Below the pieces are notes generated by a model, which ran no database searches, was not told the origin of the DNA, and saw only the letters and a list, made by a program, of their open reading frames with translations. Position numbers and translations under genes: made by a program. Shown one piece after another: positions 16,901-25,082 of a stretch of DNA of 34,674 bases. Each line of letters begins with the position of its first letter. Positions within the stretch are counted from its first letter, which is position 1. The DNA comes from a bacterium (GTDB taxonomy: Bacteria > Planctomycetota > Planctomycetia > Kolteriales > Kolteriaceae): positions 1 through 34,674 of the forward strand of contig JAIEPU010000183.1 in assembly GCA_019748235.1 (NCBI GenBank). Reading direction: 5' to 3'.

Positions 16901-17195
16901 GGTTCGCGTGCAGAAAGTAAAATCTCCCCTCGGCATCTGTTTCGAGACAGGTGACATAATCGTGTCCCTTGGGGGAGGTTTCGTACGCATTAGAGACGAC
17001 CTCATAGCTGTCGGCCTCGCCATCCCGATTTCGATCAATGATCTTGGTGATTTGGTCCCGGCCCAGCACGTAGATCTCGTCATTCACCACGCGAAGACCA
17101 AGCGGTTGAAAAAGGCCCGTGGCGAACCTCGTCCACGTTAGGTCTCGCAAGTCCTCATCAAGGCCGCTGGCAATCCAGACATCGCCATGAACCAT
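13983..17195 (-). CDS. C-terminal part of a giant DUF6797 / PA14 / multi-haem protein (frameshifted)
   Basis: This frame encodes 1070 residues and begins in mid-domain. Residues 1-390 are the main part of a DUF6797-like propeller (VWIASGLDEDLRDLTWTRFA, then GLFQPLGLRVVNDEIYVLGR), seen in planctomycete secreted dehydrogenase-like proteins. Residues 405-555 look like a PA14-type sugar-binding domain (KFSGYLKVARAGNYRFKLEG). Five CxxCH haem-binding motifs follow at about 582, 679, 772, 854 and 969, typical of the PVC-type cytochromes. The open frame extends upstream past the ATG at 17195 to a TGA near 17316, and that upstream stretch (GPFAVDNLPLPTENPYRSLC) is clearly part of the same domain. The ATG is therefore probably not a true start, and this is the 3' part of the gene at 17138-20440. 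Confidence 0.85.
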   Translation of the reverse strand: MVHGDVWIASGLDEDLRDLTWTRFATGLFQPLGLRVVNDEIYVLGRDQITKIIDRNRDGEADSYEVVSNAYETSPKGHDYVTCLETDAEGRFYFLHANQGLLRLNPNDKSVEALATGLRNPNGLSISSSGIVTASPQEGNWTPTSSIVELRKGAYYGYPGEEHLRDPPRPYTPPLCWIPRLMDNSSGGQVWIDSNRWGILNGGLLHLSYGQCKLLYALRETVGDVAQGGVVTLPIDFRSGIMRGRFSPIDQHLYLSGLKGWVSSAVDDGCLVRVRPTGKPIDLPIRVETLKNGMLIHFTTPLDKAVAEDLDRYDLTQWNYLYSMNYGSDEYSVIDPTRVGRDEVDVISATLQSDGKSVFLEIPDIQPVMQMSIHFKLETADHRPFEQTIAYTINKVGDRQQDESFIVRRPRKGQLSPEIEASLRTGLKLSFNDDHVISRQLAWAVPSVTSATLQTRPGQTAESMKVKFSGYLKVARAGNYRFKLEGTSTARLELGENTGSSFDLSVNGEPVQLALRKGYHPIRVTTTWAAEPPCSLRILWQGEAFAWEPLPATQLFHDGRDADLAKSTEWRTGYWLYQERGCARCHEGGERAASIGPDWNEIGSRLDKNWITHWLLDPKSIRPQSTMPHFFNPASETDRQSAADIAEYLNTLTTINSDAEVQETGDAEAGLSLYENLGCLACHHREEIGAEDPEQRIPLRGISSKFRPGKLADFLAQPTAHSIRTRMPNFKLTSKEAADLASFIRELPVSPSREFPTGDRERGRLAVQTRRCTACHQSRDIEQSTVAALAINNPENGCLSAMPSGTNGLQFSFNDEERSALVSYVRSRTGTPETHTMPIAFADSARHLTEKLRCHACHSRDGKPSPRGLLFQEESETGLPPETIPDLTWGGEKLRTEWVRDLLAGKQPYRSRPWLKARMPAFPAYAEELAVGLAAEHGLLPSTDPATEIDDELVETGRQLVGLSTGLDCRQCHAIGSEEPQGDDRTKISLGINFVHVRDRMRGEHYRRFVLDPPRFDIATRMPKLAPDGKTTKIKSIYDGDASKQFEAIWQFIQSLPNAESGVENAAAQK

Positions 17196-20100
17196 ACTGA
17201 CCGCGATTTGACCATTGGAAAGGAAATCATGCGCGCTAGCGAAGCAGAGCGAGCGATACGGATTCTCGGTGGGGAGAGGAAGGTTGTCGACCGCGAATGG
17301 ACCATCACTCGTTCAAACGTTGCCGTGAGTACGATGTTATCCTTCCAAACCTTCGCCGGTTGACGCAGTCGATCCCAGTCGGTTTCAGGCATCTGTTCGA
17401 TTTGGTTAACGAGCGAAGGGACGCTCTGCTCTTTTCCCTTCCAGAGGAACACGTCGAAGTAGTGCAATTCTGCGCTAACAGGGCATTGAGTAAGAATCGT
17501 CGTCTGATCATTCGACACCGAGACATCCGGTTCCGCACCTTTCACCGCGATGACCAATCGCTCCTCCCCGTCGGCGATTTCAAACCAAGATAATGAATCC
17601 GATCGTTTGGTCTGGACTGCACCACTCCATGTTCCAATGGAGAGTTTCACCGAGTCCTTCGCACCATGGACCTCAAATGAACGACGAAAAATGGGACCGG
17701 TCTCCGTGGTCGCGGCCCACGGGTGCTCACAGACTCGTGTCGTTCCGATCTCGTACTCGAGGACGACCCGTTCGCCACTCTGACTCAAGCGGACATAGTG
17801 TCGAGTGGCGTTCGAAGGGTTGGCTTTGCTGACGAGTCGAACCGAGCCAGCTATTTCAGGGGTGCTGATCAAGCCGTGACGAACGGGACTGAATCGGAGA
17901 AACCCGCCAGTCCAACCGGCCCTCCAGTCCATTGTTGCCGTGTCATAAAGGACGGCGGCGCTGGCTTGATCGCCCACGCGAATCGACAACCCTTTTGGAA
18001 CAGTTGGCTCATTCGGCAGTGGGATGGAACTGGCGAGGAACGGCCCGATGTCGGCCTCATTCCAACGATTGTCCGCAGAGTCTTCTTCTTTCCAATGAAA
18101 TCCAACCGAGCCTTTGTCGAAGTGGGGATCAGCACTCGGTGTTTTTGTGGAGGCATCCGCCGGCTCGGACGCGGATCGAAGCTTCAAGTGGTGAGAACGC
18201 GTCGATTCATCGGTGACTCTTTTATTCTCGTCAACACGATCGAAATGCCACAACGCAATCGTGGAATCGTCTGACAGAAAAGCCTCTTGCGGGACGTTGG
18301 TTAGATCACGGATTCCCTGGCTGAGACGGACTTCATCGATCAATCCGTCGCAGCCGATTCCCTTCTCGACGAGACCGCCCATCGCAAAGCCGGTCCGATC
18401 GAACTTTGATTCCGCGACTTTGATGGGGCTATCCGCGACGAGTTTCCCATCGACAAAAATTCGAATGCGGTCGAGTTCGATTGTCGCTGCAACGTAGTGC
18501 CATTTGTCATCACAGATGTTCGTATTGCTTCGGACGTGGTCGGGAGATCGGGTGGGGAAATACATCGTCGGCGCGCCGCTACCGGGCTCAGTGAAGAGTG
18601 ACCAATGGAAGGGAGACGCTTTAATCTCGCTGCCGAGGATGATGTTATAGCTGTTGTTATTTGCCAGTTTGACCCAGCATTCCACTGTGAGTGGGCGGTA
18701 TCGACACTCGGGAATCGGCGGCGCGAACGCGTGCGCCACCCTCGCGTTGAGAGCTTGTCCAAATCGCCCTGGAACCAAAGTTTCTGTCCGGACCGTCTCT
18801 GGCGGGACCGGATTTGAATCGTTTTCCTTGGGTATGGGATGAACGGGAGATTTACTGACCCAGGCGACCGCGCGGCGGATCATTTCGCGTGCCTCGAAGG
18901 CATCGTAAGTCTTCTCACTGTGCCCCAGTAATGTTTGGAAAACATGCCCATCGCCGTACCGATAAGCGAACGCGAGCGGCTCATCTTTCCCAGTCACCTT
19001 GGAATGCGCTGTAATCATGGGCTCGATCGGCTCGTCACCGACCTGATGGAAGTACAGCTCATCCACGATGTCGAAAGAGGTGAGCCCTTCGGTGATAGGA
19101 TGGGACAATTTGGTGATTTCGACTCGGAAAGGGCCGAACGCGTCGTGTCCGCTCGTCACACCGTTCTTACTCGTGTGATCCCAGACGCGACGAACGATGT
19201 GCCGGTACTCAGGCCAATCCGATGCACTCGCCTGCGGAAGCGAATAATGGAATGCCCCATTGGCGAAGTGGATGACGACGAGCCCGCCCCCTCGTTTGAG
19301 ATAGAGAGTGAACGCATCTTTTGCCGCGGGGGAGAGTTCGCGCGGATCTTGCCAATTGCAATAGTTCAGAACGATCGCTTGATAGTCACCAAGACGTCTG
19401 CGGGCGAAATCCTCGGGATCATTCGTCACCTCGACGACGATCCGTGAATCTCGTTCCAGTGCCTGTTTAATGCGCGGAGTCGTCTTCTTCCAGTTGTGCC
19501 ATTGGTGCGCGTCGTTCCCGGCGAGAAGCAGCACTCGAATCGGGGTGTCTATTGTCGCTTTTGACGCGGCATCAATTTCATCGTGCGAATAAACGCGGCT
19601 TACCACCCCTTCAGTGGGGACCTCAACGTGGGCGGACCAGACGAGGCCGTTGAGAACCAGTTTTCGGAATTCGTCATTCGTCCAGTTGTCGTAGAAGTGG
19701 CCGCACGTCGTGCCGAAACCTCGTCCAAGATTCGTCCGCTCGCGTCCCCATGCGACAACCCTTCCTCGGTCATCACGTCCCGGAAGGGCAGGGACCTTCA
19801 GGATAGGAACGATCCCACTCGCGATCGGATGAAAGCGAAGGTTGTAATAGAACTCCTCCTTCAGTGGGAAGGATTTAACCCCCCGACTGATGGGGTGATC
19901 GGGCGAGTCGAGCTCGACCATTGAGTCGATGGTTTGAATGGCGGAATACCATTGCCGTTTACCGTCCGTCTCCCAATCGAAGTAACCTCCCGTCCAATCG
20001 AGTATCTGATCGGCATAACGATCAGGCGCGAATGTCGAGAAATGAAACGTCACGAGGCCGCAGCCCCGTTCCATTTGTTTCGAGATAAAGGCAATCTTCT

Positions 20101-20440
20101 CGGGATCCTGCAGGTGAAGGGCTTCCTCGTAAAGATCACCATCTCGTCCGTCCGAGATGATCATGATCGAGTCGGCCGATTCCAGCTTCGAATGATCGGT
20201 GGGCCATCCATCCAGGAATACTTCCACTTCGATCTGATCTCGTACGTTTGATCGATCGAGCATGGTCTTAATCAGACGCGCGGACCAGCCGTAATCGTGA
20301 ATGCCGTTTCCGACCGGGCCATGGCTTTTCTTTCCTGCCAAGATGACGATCCGTTTGCGAGCAGTCTCCGAACGAATATTCGTCGCCGTGATGAGTAGGA
20401 GGACCGTCGTGGAGAGTACGAGTAAACGAGAATAATGCAT
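17138..20440 (-). CDS. N-terminal part of the same giant protein: signal peptide, two ThuA domains, LamG, DUF6797 start
   Basis: From the ATG at 20440 there is a clear signal peptide (MHYSRLLVLSTTVLLLITA), which is why I prefer it to a GTG at 20470. Two ThuA-like domains follow (about 20-265, starting RIVILAGKKSHGPVGNG, and about 295-530, starting IRVLLLAGNDAHQWHNWK). ThuA is a class-I glutamine-amidotransferase-like fold linked to sugar metabolism. Next is a LamG/concanavalin-type domain (about 575-740: PLTVECWVKL, then DDKWHYVAATIEL, then GLIDEVRLSQ), then the start of a DUF6797-like domain. The last 50 or so codons (17138 to about 17310) read as Arg/Ser-rich nonsense, while the alternate frame continues the domain. 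A one-base loss near 17311-17314 would explain this. It may be a sequencing error, a recent mutation or a decayed gene. Confidence 0.85.
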   Translation of the reverse strand: MHYSRLLVLSTTVLLLITATNIRSETARKRIVILAGKKSHGPVGNGIHDYGWSARLIKTMLDRSNVRDQIEVEVFLDGWPTDHSKLESADSIMIISDGRDGDLYEEALHLQDPEKIAFISKQMERGCGLVTFHFSTFAPDRYADQILDWTGGYFDWETDGKRQWYSAIQTIDSMVELDSPDHPISRGVKSFPLKEEFYYNLRFHPIASGIVPILKVPALPGRDDRGRVVAWGRERTNLGRGFGTTCGHFYDNWTNDEFRKLVLNGLVWSAHVEVPTEGVVSRVYSHDEIDAASKATIDTPIRVLLLAGNDAHQWHNWKKTTPRIKQALERDSRIVVEVTNDPEDFARRRLGDYQAIVLNYCNWQDPRELSPAAKDAFTLYLKRGGGLVVIHFANGAFHYSLPQASASDWPEYRHIVRRVWDHTSKNGVTSGHDAFGPFRVEITKLSHPITEGLTSFDIVDELYFHQVGDEPIEPMITAHSKVTGKDEPLAFAYRYGDGHVFQTLLGHSEKTYDAFEAREMIRRAVAWVSKSPVHPIPKENDSNPVPPETVRTETLVPGRFGQALNARVAHAFAPPIPECRYRPLTVECWVKLANNNSYNIILGSEIKASPFHWSLFTEPGSGAPTMYFPTRSPDHVRSNTNICDDKWHYVAATIELDRIRIFVDGKLVADSPIKVAESKFDRTGFAMGGLVEKGIGCDGLIDEVRLSQGIRDLTNVPQEAFLSDDSTIALWHFDRVDENKRVTDESTRSHHLKLRSASEPADASTKTPSADPHFDKGSVGFHWKEEDSADNRWNEADIGPFLASSIPLPNEPTVPKGLSIRVGDQASAAVLYDTATMDWRAGWTGGFLRFSPVRHGLISTPEIAGSVRLVSKANPSNATRHYVRLSQSGERVVLEYEIGTTRVCEHPWAATTETGPIFRRSFEVHGAKDSVKLSIGTWSGAVQTKRSDSLSWFEIADGEERLVIAVKGAEPDVSVSNDQTTILTQCPVSAELHYFDVFLWKGKEQSVPSLVNQIEQMPETDWDRLRQPAKVWKDNIVLTATFERVMVHSRSTTFLSPPRIRIARSASLARMISFPMVKSRSVWFMAMSGLPAALMRTCET

Positions 20441-20650
20441 GGAACCGCGAACCTTCGAAATCGAGATCACATGATCGGAAAAACATCGAATAGATCACAA
20501 AATCATCGCTGATGACAGGCGATGAAACAAGGGGTGACGATACTCCTTATTCAGAGAATGACGTTCTTTTCGAAACTGATGCAGGGGGTTTTCAACTCGT
20601 ACAATACTAGCGTCGTGTCGGCGAATGCTTGAAGTCGTGAAAGGTCAACG

Positions 20651-21535
20651 ATGAGCTGGATGGGGATCGCGGAATCGTCTCCTATTGGGCCCTTACACAT
20701 TGCGGCATTGGCTGAAGATACGGGACCGCCGATCCTTTTTCTTCATGGCGTCACCCGCACATGGCGCGATTGGACCGGAGTCACCGCGACGCTCAGTCAT
20801 CGCTGGCGTCCCTATTGCCTTGACTTCAGAGGACACGGAGAGTCGGCTCGTGCACCGGGACAGTACTATGTCAAACAGTTCGTGGATGATGCAGTCCATG
20901 TCGCGAGGCAGACGATCAATCAGCCTTTCATCGTCGTGGGACATTCACTCGGCGCGATGGTGGCATGCGGCGTGGCGGAACGTCTAAAGGACATGGTGAT
21001 CGGGGCAGTCCTGGAGGACCCTCCGTTCGGCACGATGGGAAGTCGGATCGGCACGCTTCCTTTCTTGAATCAGTTTCAGGGCATTCAAGACATCATGCGT
21101 CAAGAACGCTGGCACGATTTGAAAGATCTCGCGAAGACGCTTGGCGATTTGACGATTCGGGATCCGAATTCGGAGAGAACCTTTCGCCTAGGTGATGTGC
21201 GAGACGCCGCCACGCTGAGGTTCAATGCCGCTTGTCTGATTAAGATGGATCCTGAAGTTCTTACGCCGGTGATTGAAGGAGAATGGCTGAGAGGATTTCC
21301 CTGGGAGAGGATCGTGACGGGAATCGACTGTCCGACTCTCTTGTTGCAGGCAGATGTGACGACCGGAGGAATGCTGTTCGACGATGACGTGACAACGATG
21401 ATGGAGTCAGTACGCGATTTTACCGTTATCCGTTTTCCGAAAACGGTCCATCAAATACATACGACGGCGCTCGAAGCGTATCTTCGTGTCGTGGTTCCGT
21501 TCCTTGAATCGTTGACGTTCGAGAACCCGATTTAG
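20651..21535 (+). CDS. Alpha/beta-fold hydrolase
   Basis: A 294-residue alpha/beta hydrolase. The oxyanion-region motif FLHGVTRTWRDW, the DFRGHGES turn and the nucleophile elbow VVGHSLGAM (Ser99) are present. A candidate acid (LLLQADVTTGG) and a late histidine (KTVHQIH) complete the triad. The helical cap (about 125-205) carries FRLGDVRDAATLRF. No signal peptide is seen, so it is probably cytoplasmic. The substrate is unknown; the fold covers esterases, haloalkane dehalogenases and C-C hydrolases. It lies 86 bases before the amidohydrolase and divergent from the giant secreted protein, so the two enzymes may act in one catabolic route (inference). Confidence 0.9.
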   Translation: MSWMGIAESSPIGPLHIAALAEDTGPPILFLHGVTRTWRDWTGVTATLSHRWRPYCLDFRGHGESARAPGQYYVKQFVDDAVHVARQTINQPFIVVGHSLGAMVACGVAERLKDMVIGAVLEDPPFGTMGSRIGTLPFLNQFQGIQDIMRQERWHDLKDLAKTLGDLTIRDPNSERTFRLGDVRDAATLRFNAACLIKMDPEVLTPVIEGEWLRGFPWERIVTGIDCPTLLLQADVTTGGMLFDDDVTTMMESVRDFTVIRFPKTVHQIHTTALEAYLRVVVPFLESLTFENPI

Positions 21536-21621
21536 GACTTTGCCGCCAATTCTCTGCTAGGTACTCCTCAAGGCCGTGTCCCTTTGCGATACTGTTTCTC
21601 ACACATTTCTCGGGGGGAAAC

Positions 21622-22905
21622 ATGAAGCTGGGGACAGGAAAGCTCGTCATCGATAACGGCCAACTCGTCGATGGACGCGGAGGAACGCCTATTCTAAATG
21701 GCCGTCTTCACGTCGAGGATGGAAAAATTACCTTCTCGGGCCCCGCTGAGAAATCTCCTCCCTTTCCGACGGGGGCGACACACATCAACGCAAACGGCGG
21801 CACGATTATGCCTGGCCTCGTGGAAGCTCATTTCCATCCGACCTATTTCAATGTCGCCGCGATCGAGGATCTCGACATCAAGTATCCGGTGGAGTACGTG
21901 ACATTGCTCGCCGCTTGTAATGCGCGGCTTGCACTCGAGTGCGGTTATACCGCAGCACGAAGCGGTGGTAGCCTTTTTAACATCGACGTCTGGTTGAAAC
22001 GAGCGATCGAAGAGGATCTCGTCCTCGGGCCGCGCCTGGCGGCCAGCGGTCGAGAGATCTGCGGCGTCGGCGGGCTCATGGATTGGAATCCCGACTACAG
22101 AAGGATTGGAATGGAAGGGCTCGTTCTTCTGATCAATGGTCCGGATGAAGCAAGGTCAGCCGTTCGGAAGTTGGTCAAAGATGGGGTCGAGTGGGTCAAA
22201 ACCTATCCGACTGGCGATGCGGCTGCTCCCGATGCGAATGATCACCACACTCTTTGCATGACCTTCGAAGAAATGCACGCGGTCGTCGCGATGGCGCACA
22301 ACCACAAGTTGAAAGTGACAGGGCACTGTCGAGCGACCGAGGGAATAAAGAATGCATTGCGCGCCGGTTACGATGCGATCGAGCACGGAACCTTTATGGA
22401 TGAAGAAGCTCTCGATCTCCTTTTGACGCGCGACGTCCCCGTCGTTCCCGCTCTCTACTTCGAGTACGCGAGCGTTGCACGGGGGCCTGAGTTCGGCATG
22501 CCGCAGTCAGTAGTCGACGGACATCAAGAGACGCTCGAAGGAGGAGCGGAGAGCGCGAGACGTATCTTGAAGGCTGGCGGGCGTCTCGGCATGGGGGGAG
22601 ATTATGGGTTCGCATGGAATCCGCATGGCGACTACGCGCGCGAGCTCGAATTCTTCGTTAATTACGTCGGATTCACCCCTCTTCAGACGATCACCTGCGC
22701 CACGAAGACGGGCGCGGAGATTTTGGGTCGAGATGCTGAGATCGGAACCTTGGAACCGGGAAAACTGGCGGACATCCTGATTGTGGATGGAAATGTCGTC
22801 GAGAATATTTCCCTTCTGAAAGACCGGAAAAACTTCATCGCTGTTTTGCAGGGAGGGGTCATTAAAGCGGGGGAACTAGCCTCGCGGAGCCCAGCAATAG
22901 TTTAA
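21622..22905 (+). CDS. Metal-dependent amidohydrolase (imidazolonepropionase/prolidase-like)
   Basis: A 427-residue amidohydrolase-superfamily enzyme. The metal site is complete: His70-x-His72 (EAHFHP), Lys193 (VEWVKTYPTGD, probably carboxylated and bridging), His235 (VTGHCRA), His255 (IEHGTFM) and Asp327 (MGGDYGF). The small beta-sandwich is formed by the N-terminus and the C-terminal LEPGKLADILIVDGNVVE. This pattern fits the binuclear Xaa-Pro dipeptidase / imidazolonepropionase-related group. The substrate is not deducible. There is a strong ribosome site (GGGGGGA) four bases before the ATG. No signal peptide is seen. Confidence 0.92.
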   Translation: MKLGTGKLVIDNGQLVDGRGGTPILNGRLHVEDGKITFSGPAEKSPPFPTGATHINANGGTIMPGLVEAHFHPTYFNVAAIEDLDIKYPVEYVTLLAACNARLALECGYTAARSGGSLFNIDVWLKRAIEEDLVLGPRLAASGREICGVGGLMDWNPDYRRIGMEGLVLLINGPDEARSAVRKLVKDGVEWVKTYPTGDAAAPDANDHHTLCMTFEEMHAVVAMAHNHKLKVTGHCRATEGIKNALRAGYDAIEHGTFMDEEALDLLLTRDVPVVPALYFEYASVARGPEFGMPQSVVDGHQETLEGGAESARRILKAGGRLGMGGDYGFAWNPHGDYARELEFFVNYVGFTPLQTITCATKTGAEILGRDAEIGTLEPGKLADILIVDGNVVENISLLKDRKNFIAVLQGGVIKAGELASRSPAIV

Positions 22906-23208
22906 CCACGGAATGTCCTGGATCATTTCGGATCAATCCATCTCCGCCCCAATGGATGCGGCCAATTGCCGCGAGGTGTCCCTGTTCGTCAATGGCGTGT
23001 GAAGAGCGTATGATGCAACGTTCATTCGGTCTCACGCAGTGGCTCAAAAAAGGTGCTATTTCGCGATAGTAGGTGAAAGCGGAAATAGTGGTCACCGCAT
23101 CAATCCGAGATCGATTTTACGTTCTATTCGAGGGATCTTCTCTCGCCACCTACCTGGTGATTGAGGTATCCTTAACCAAATCCCATTCATGAGTCGACGA
23201 GCGGAACA
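22906..23208 (+). other. Intergenic gap, nothing recognised
   Basis: A stretch of 303 bases between the amidohydrolase and the first dioxygenase-like gene. No credible ORF, RNA gene, terminator hairpin or repeat was recognised. It presumably holds the promoter of the dioxygenase pair. Confidence 0.4.
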
Positions 23209-24060
23209 ATGCGAGCAGATCTGATCATTGACGACAAACTGCGGGCACAATTCGAAACGGACGGATATGCTGTCACGCCTCTATTGACGCCTGAAGATGT
23301 CGCGGAACTCCTCGATGTCTACTACAGTGTTCCCTCCGGCGTCCCCACCGGTTTTTACACGACTCTTTGGAGTCCTGATCTCGACTATCGGAAAAAGGTC
23401 AATGACGCAATCGTTCGGATCGTGGGGGGGCGTCTCGACGGCGTATTAAAGTCTCGGCAGATTTTTCTGAGTCAATTTGCGGTGAAGAAGGGGAACGAAC
23501 CAGCGACCAGCGAATGCCCGATGCATCAGGATTGGTCGTTCGTCGACGACCGCAAGCATTGGGTCGTATCGATTTGGTGTCCCTTGGTGGATGTTGATTT
23601 GCAGAACGGATGCCTCGCCGTCGTACCCGGTAGTCATCGCGCAAGCACATTGATTCGATCGAATCAACCGAAGGACCGATATCATTGGCCTTTCGATGAT
23701 CTACTTCCGATATTTCGCGATCGATACCTCATGGAAATTCCGGTGAAGGCGGGCGATTGTATCCTGTACGACGGAGCGATCGTGCATGGATCGCGACCGA
23801 ACACCACGTCGACGGATCGTCCCGTCGTCGTCGCGACGGTTGCTCCTGCCGAGGCCCAATTACTCCATTACTGGCAGGCCACGCCTAACCAAGTTGAGGT
23901 ATTCGAGGTGGAACCGGACTTCTTTTGGAACGAAGTTCAATGGGGAACGAGACCTAATCGTCCGGTGGCCGCCGTGCTGGAATCGGCTCCGCTCAATACT
24001 CAAATCAGCGAAGAGGATTATCTCGAGCGATGGAAGAATCGCTCGGTCCTCTCGTCGTGA
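23209..24060 (+). CDS. Phytanoyl-CoA dioxygenase (PhyH) family protein, copy 1
   Basis: A 283-residue Fe(II)/2-oxoglutarate oxygenase of the PhyH family. The iron ligands are His106 and Asp108 (MHQDWSFV) and His193 (AIVHGSRPN), with a downstream Arg (DRPVVVAT, about 204) to hold 2-oxoglutarate. The core SIWCPLVDVDLQNGCLAVVP is typical. PhyH members hydroxylate lipids, amino acids, polyketides or phosphonates, and nothing here identifies the substrate. The start ATG follows GAGCGGAACA. It is paralogous to the next gene, 85 bases downstream, and likely shares a transcript with it. Confidence 0.9.
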   Translation: MRADLIIDDKLRAQFETDGYAVTPLLTPEDVAELLDVYYSVPSGVPTGFYTTLWSPDLDYRKKVNDAIVRIVGGRLDGVLKSRQIFLSQFAVKKGNEPATSECPMHQDWSFVDDRKHWVVSIWCPLVDVDLQNGCLAVVPGSHRASTLIRSNQPKDRYHWPFDDLLPIFRDRYLMEIPVKAGDCILYDGAIVHGSRPNTTSTDRPVVVATVAPAEAQLLHYWQATPNQVEVFEVEPDFFWNEVQWGTRPNRPVAAVLESAPLNTQISEEDYLERWKNRSVLSS

Positions 24061-24145
24061 TGCGGAATTCTTCAGTTCGAGTGAGCGAAGTCTATTAAGA
24101 GTCTATTCGCCAAGACAAGAGTGGAATCGGTGAGGAGTGTGTTTC

Positions 24146-24985
24146 ATGCGACAGATCTTTAAGGATGCCGCTCTCGACAAGCAATTTCGACATCAAGGAT
24201 ACGTTGTTGTTCCGTTGCTCGATGACGAGACAGTGGCATCACTTTACAAATGTTTCGAGGATTCGCAGACTCCGAACATCGGCGGATTTCACGGAACCAT
24301 GTATCACGCCGACCGTGACTATCGAATTCGCCTCGATGGGATCATTAAGGAAGCACTCGAACCGAACGTCGATCGGATCCTTAATAACTATCGTCCGTTT
24401 CTTTGCAATTTCATGATCAAAGAGCCGGGTGAGGCATCTAGTGAAATGCCTTTGCATCAAGATTGGTCATTCGTTCAAGAGCCGGAAGAGGTGTCCGTTC
24501 ACATCTGGTGCCCGCTCGTCGATGTGAATCACGAGAACGGCAACCTGGCCGTTGTTCCAGGGAGTCACCACCTAAGTGACACTGTCCGCGCTTTTGCAGA
24601 TGACTGTCCATTCCGCGAACAATTCCCATTGCTTCGGGAATCCTATCTTCGGGAACTTCCAATGAAAGCCGGAGAGGCGGTGTTATTCGATGGACGGCTC
24701 GTTCATAGTTCGCCGCCGAACGTGACCAATCGTCGACGTGTCATCGCGCAGTCGATCGGAATTCCCAAGGATTCTCCGATTTATCATTCTTGGCGAGTCT
24801 CTCCGACGGAGGTGGAGATTTATGAGGTGCCGGAGGTCTTCTTCTTCGATTACATCCTACATCAGGCGCCGCAAAACGTTCCCCTTTGGTCCAGGATTGA
24901 ATACGCTCCGCGACAGTTGACCGCGGACGAAGTATCGAAGCTCTCGGAATACATGGAGTCATCTGCGACATTGGCCAGCGCGTAG
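24146..24985 (+). CDS. Phytanoyl-CoA dioxygenase (PhyH) family protein, copy 2
   Basis: A 279-residue PhyH protein sharing many blocks with its upstream neighbour. The iron ligands are His104 and Asp106 (PLHQDWSFV) and His187 (RLVHSSPPN), with Arg residues at 196-198 for 2-oxoglutarate. I chose ATG 24146, eight bases after GAGGAG. A GTG at 24137 would overlap that ribosome site. The C-terminal part (EVPEVFFFDYILHQAPQNVP) parallels the neighbour's EVEPDFFWNEVQWGTRPNRP. The pair are therefore tandem duplicates that have diverged, perhaps acting on successive positions or as a heteromer. A terminator follows. Confidence 0.9.
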   Translation: MRQIFKDAALDKQFRHQGYVVVPLLDDETVASLYKCFEDSQTPNIGGFHGTMYHADRDYRIRLDGIIKEALEPNVDRILNNYRPFLCNFMIKEPGEASSEMPLHQDWSFVQEPEEVSVHIWCPLVDVNHENGNLAVVPGSHHLSDTVRAFADDCPFREQFPLLRESYLRELPMKAGEAVLFDGRLVHSSPPNVTNRRRVIAQSIGIPKDSPIYHSWRVSPTEVEIYEVPEVFFFDYILHQAPQNVPLWSRIEYAPRQLTADEVSKLSEYMESSATLASA

Positions 24986-25010
24986 ACCGCTTTAGCCGTG
25001 ATTTCAACGA

Positions 25011-25045
25011 GAAGGGACATCCGCAATGGATGTCCCTCCTTTATT
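25011..25045 (+). terminator. Intrinsic terminator after the dioxygenase pair
   Basis: GGGACATCC (25014-25022) and GGATGTCCC (25028-25036) form a perfect 9-base stem with a GCAAT loop, followed by TCCTTTATT. It is well placed to end the plus-strand transcript. It may also act on the convergent gene, whose stop is at 25083. Confidence 0.8.
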
Positions 25046-25082
25046 GAAATAGTTGATGCGCCGGTGAAAACGACCGCCTCAT

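Noticed and set aside
17290..17330. Programmed -1 ribosomal frameshift in the giant protein gene
   Set aside because: No slippery heptamer and no obvious downstream structure was seen. A one-base deletion or sequencing error explains it more simply.
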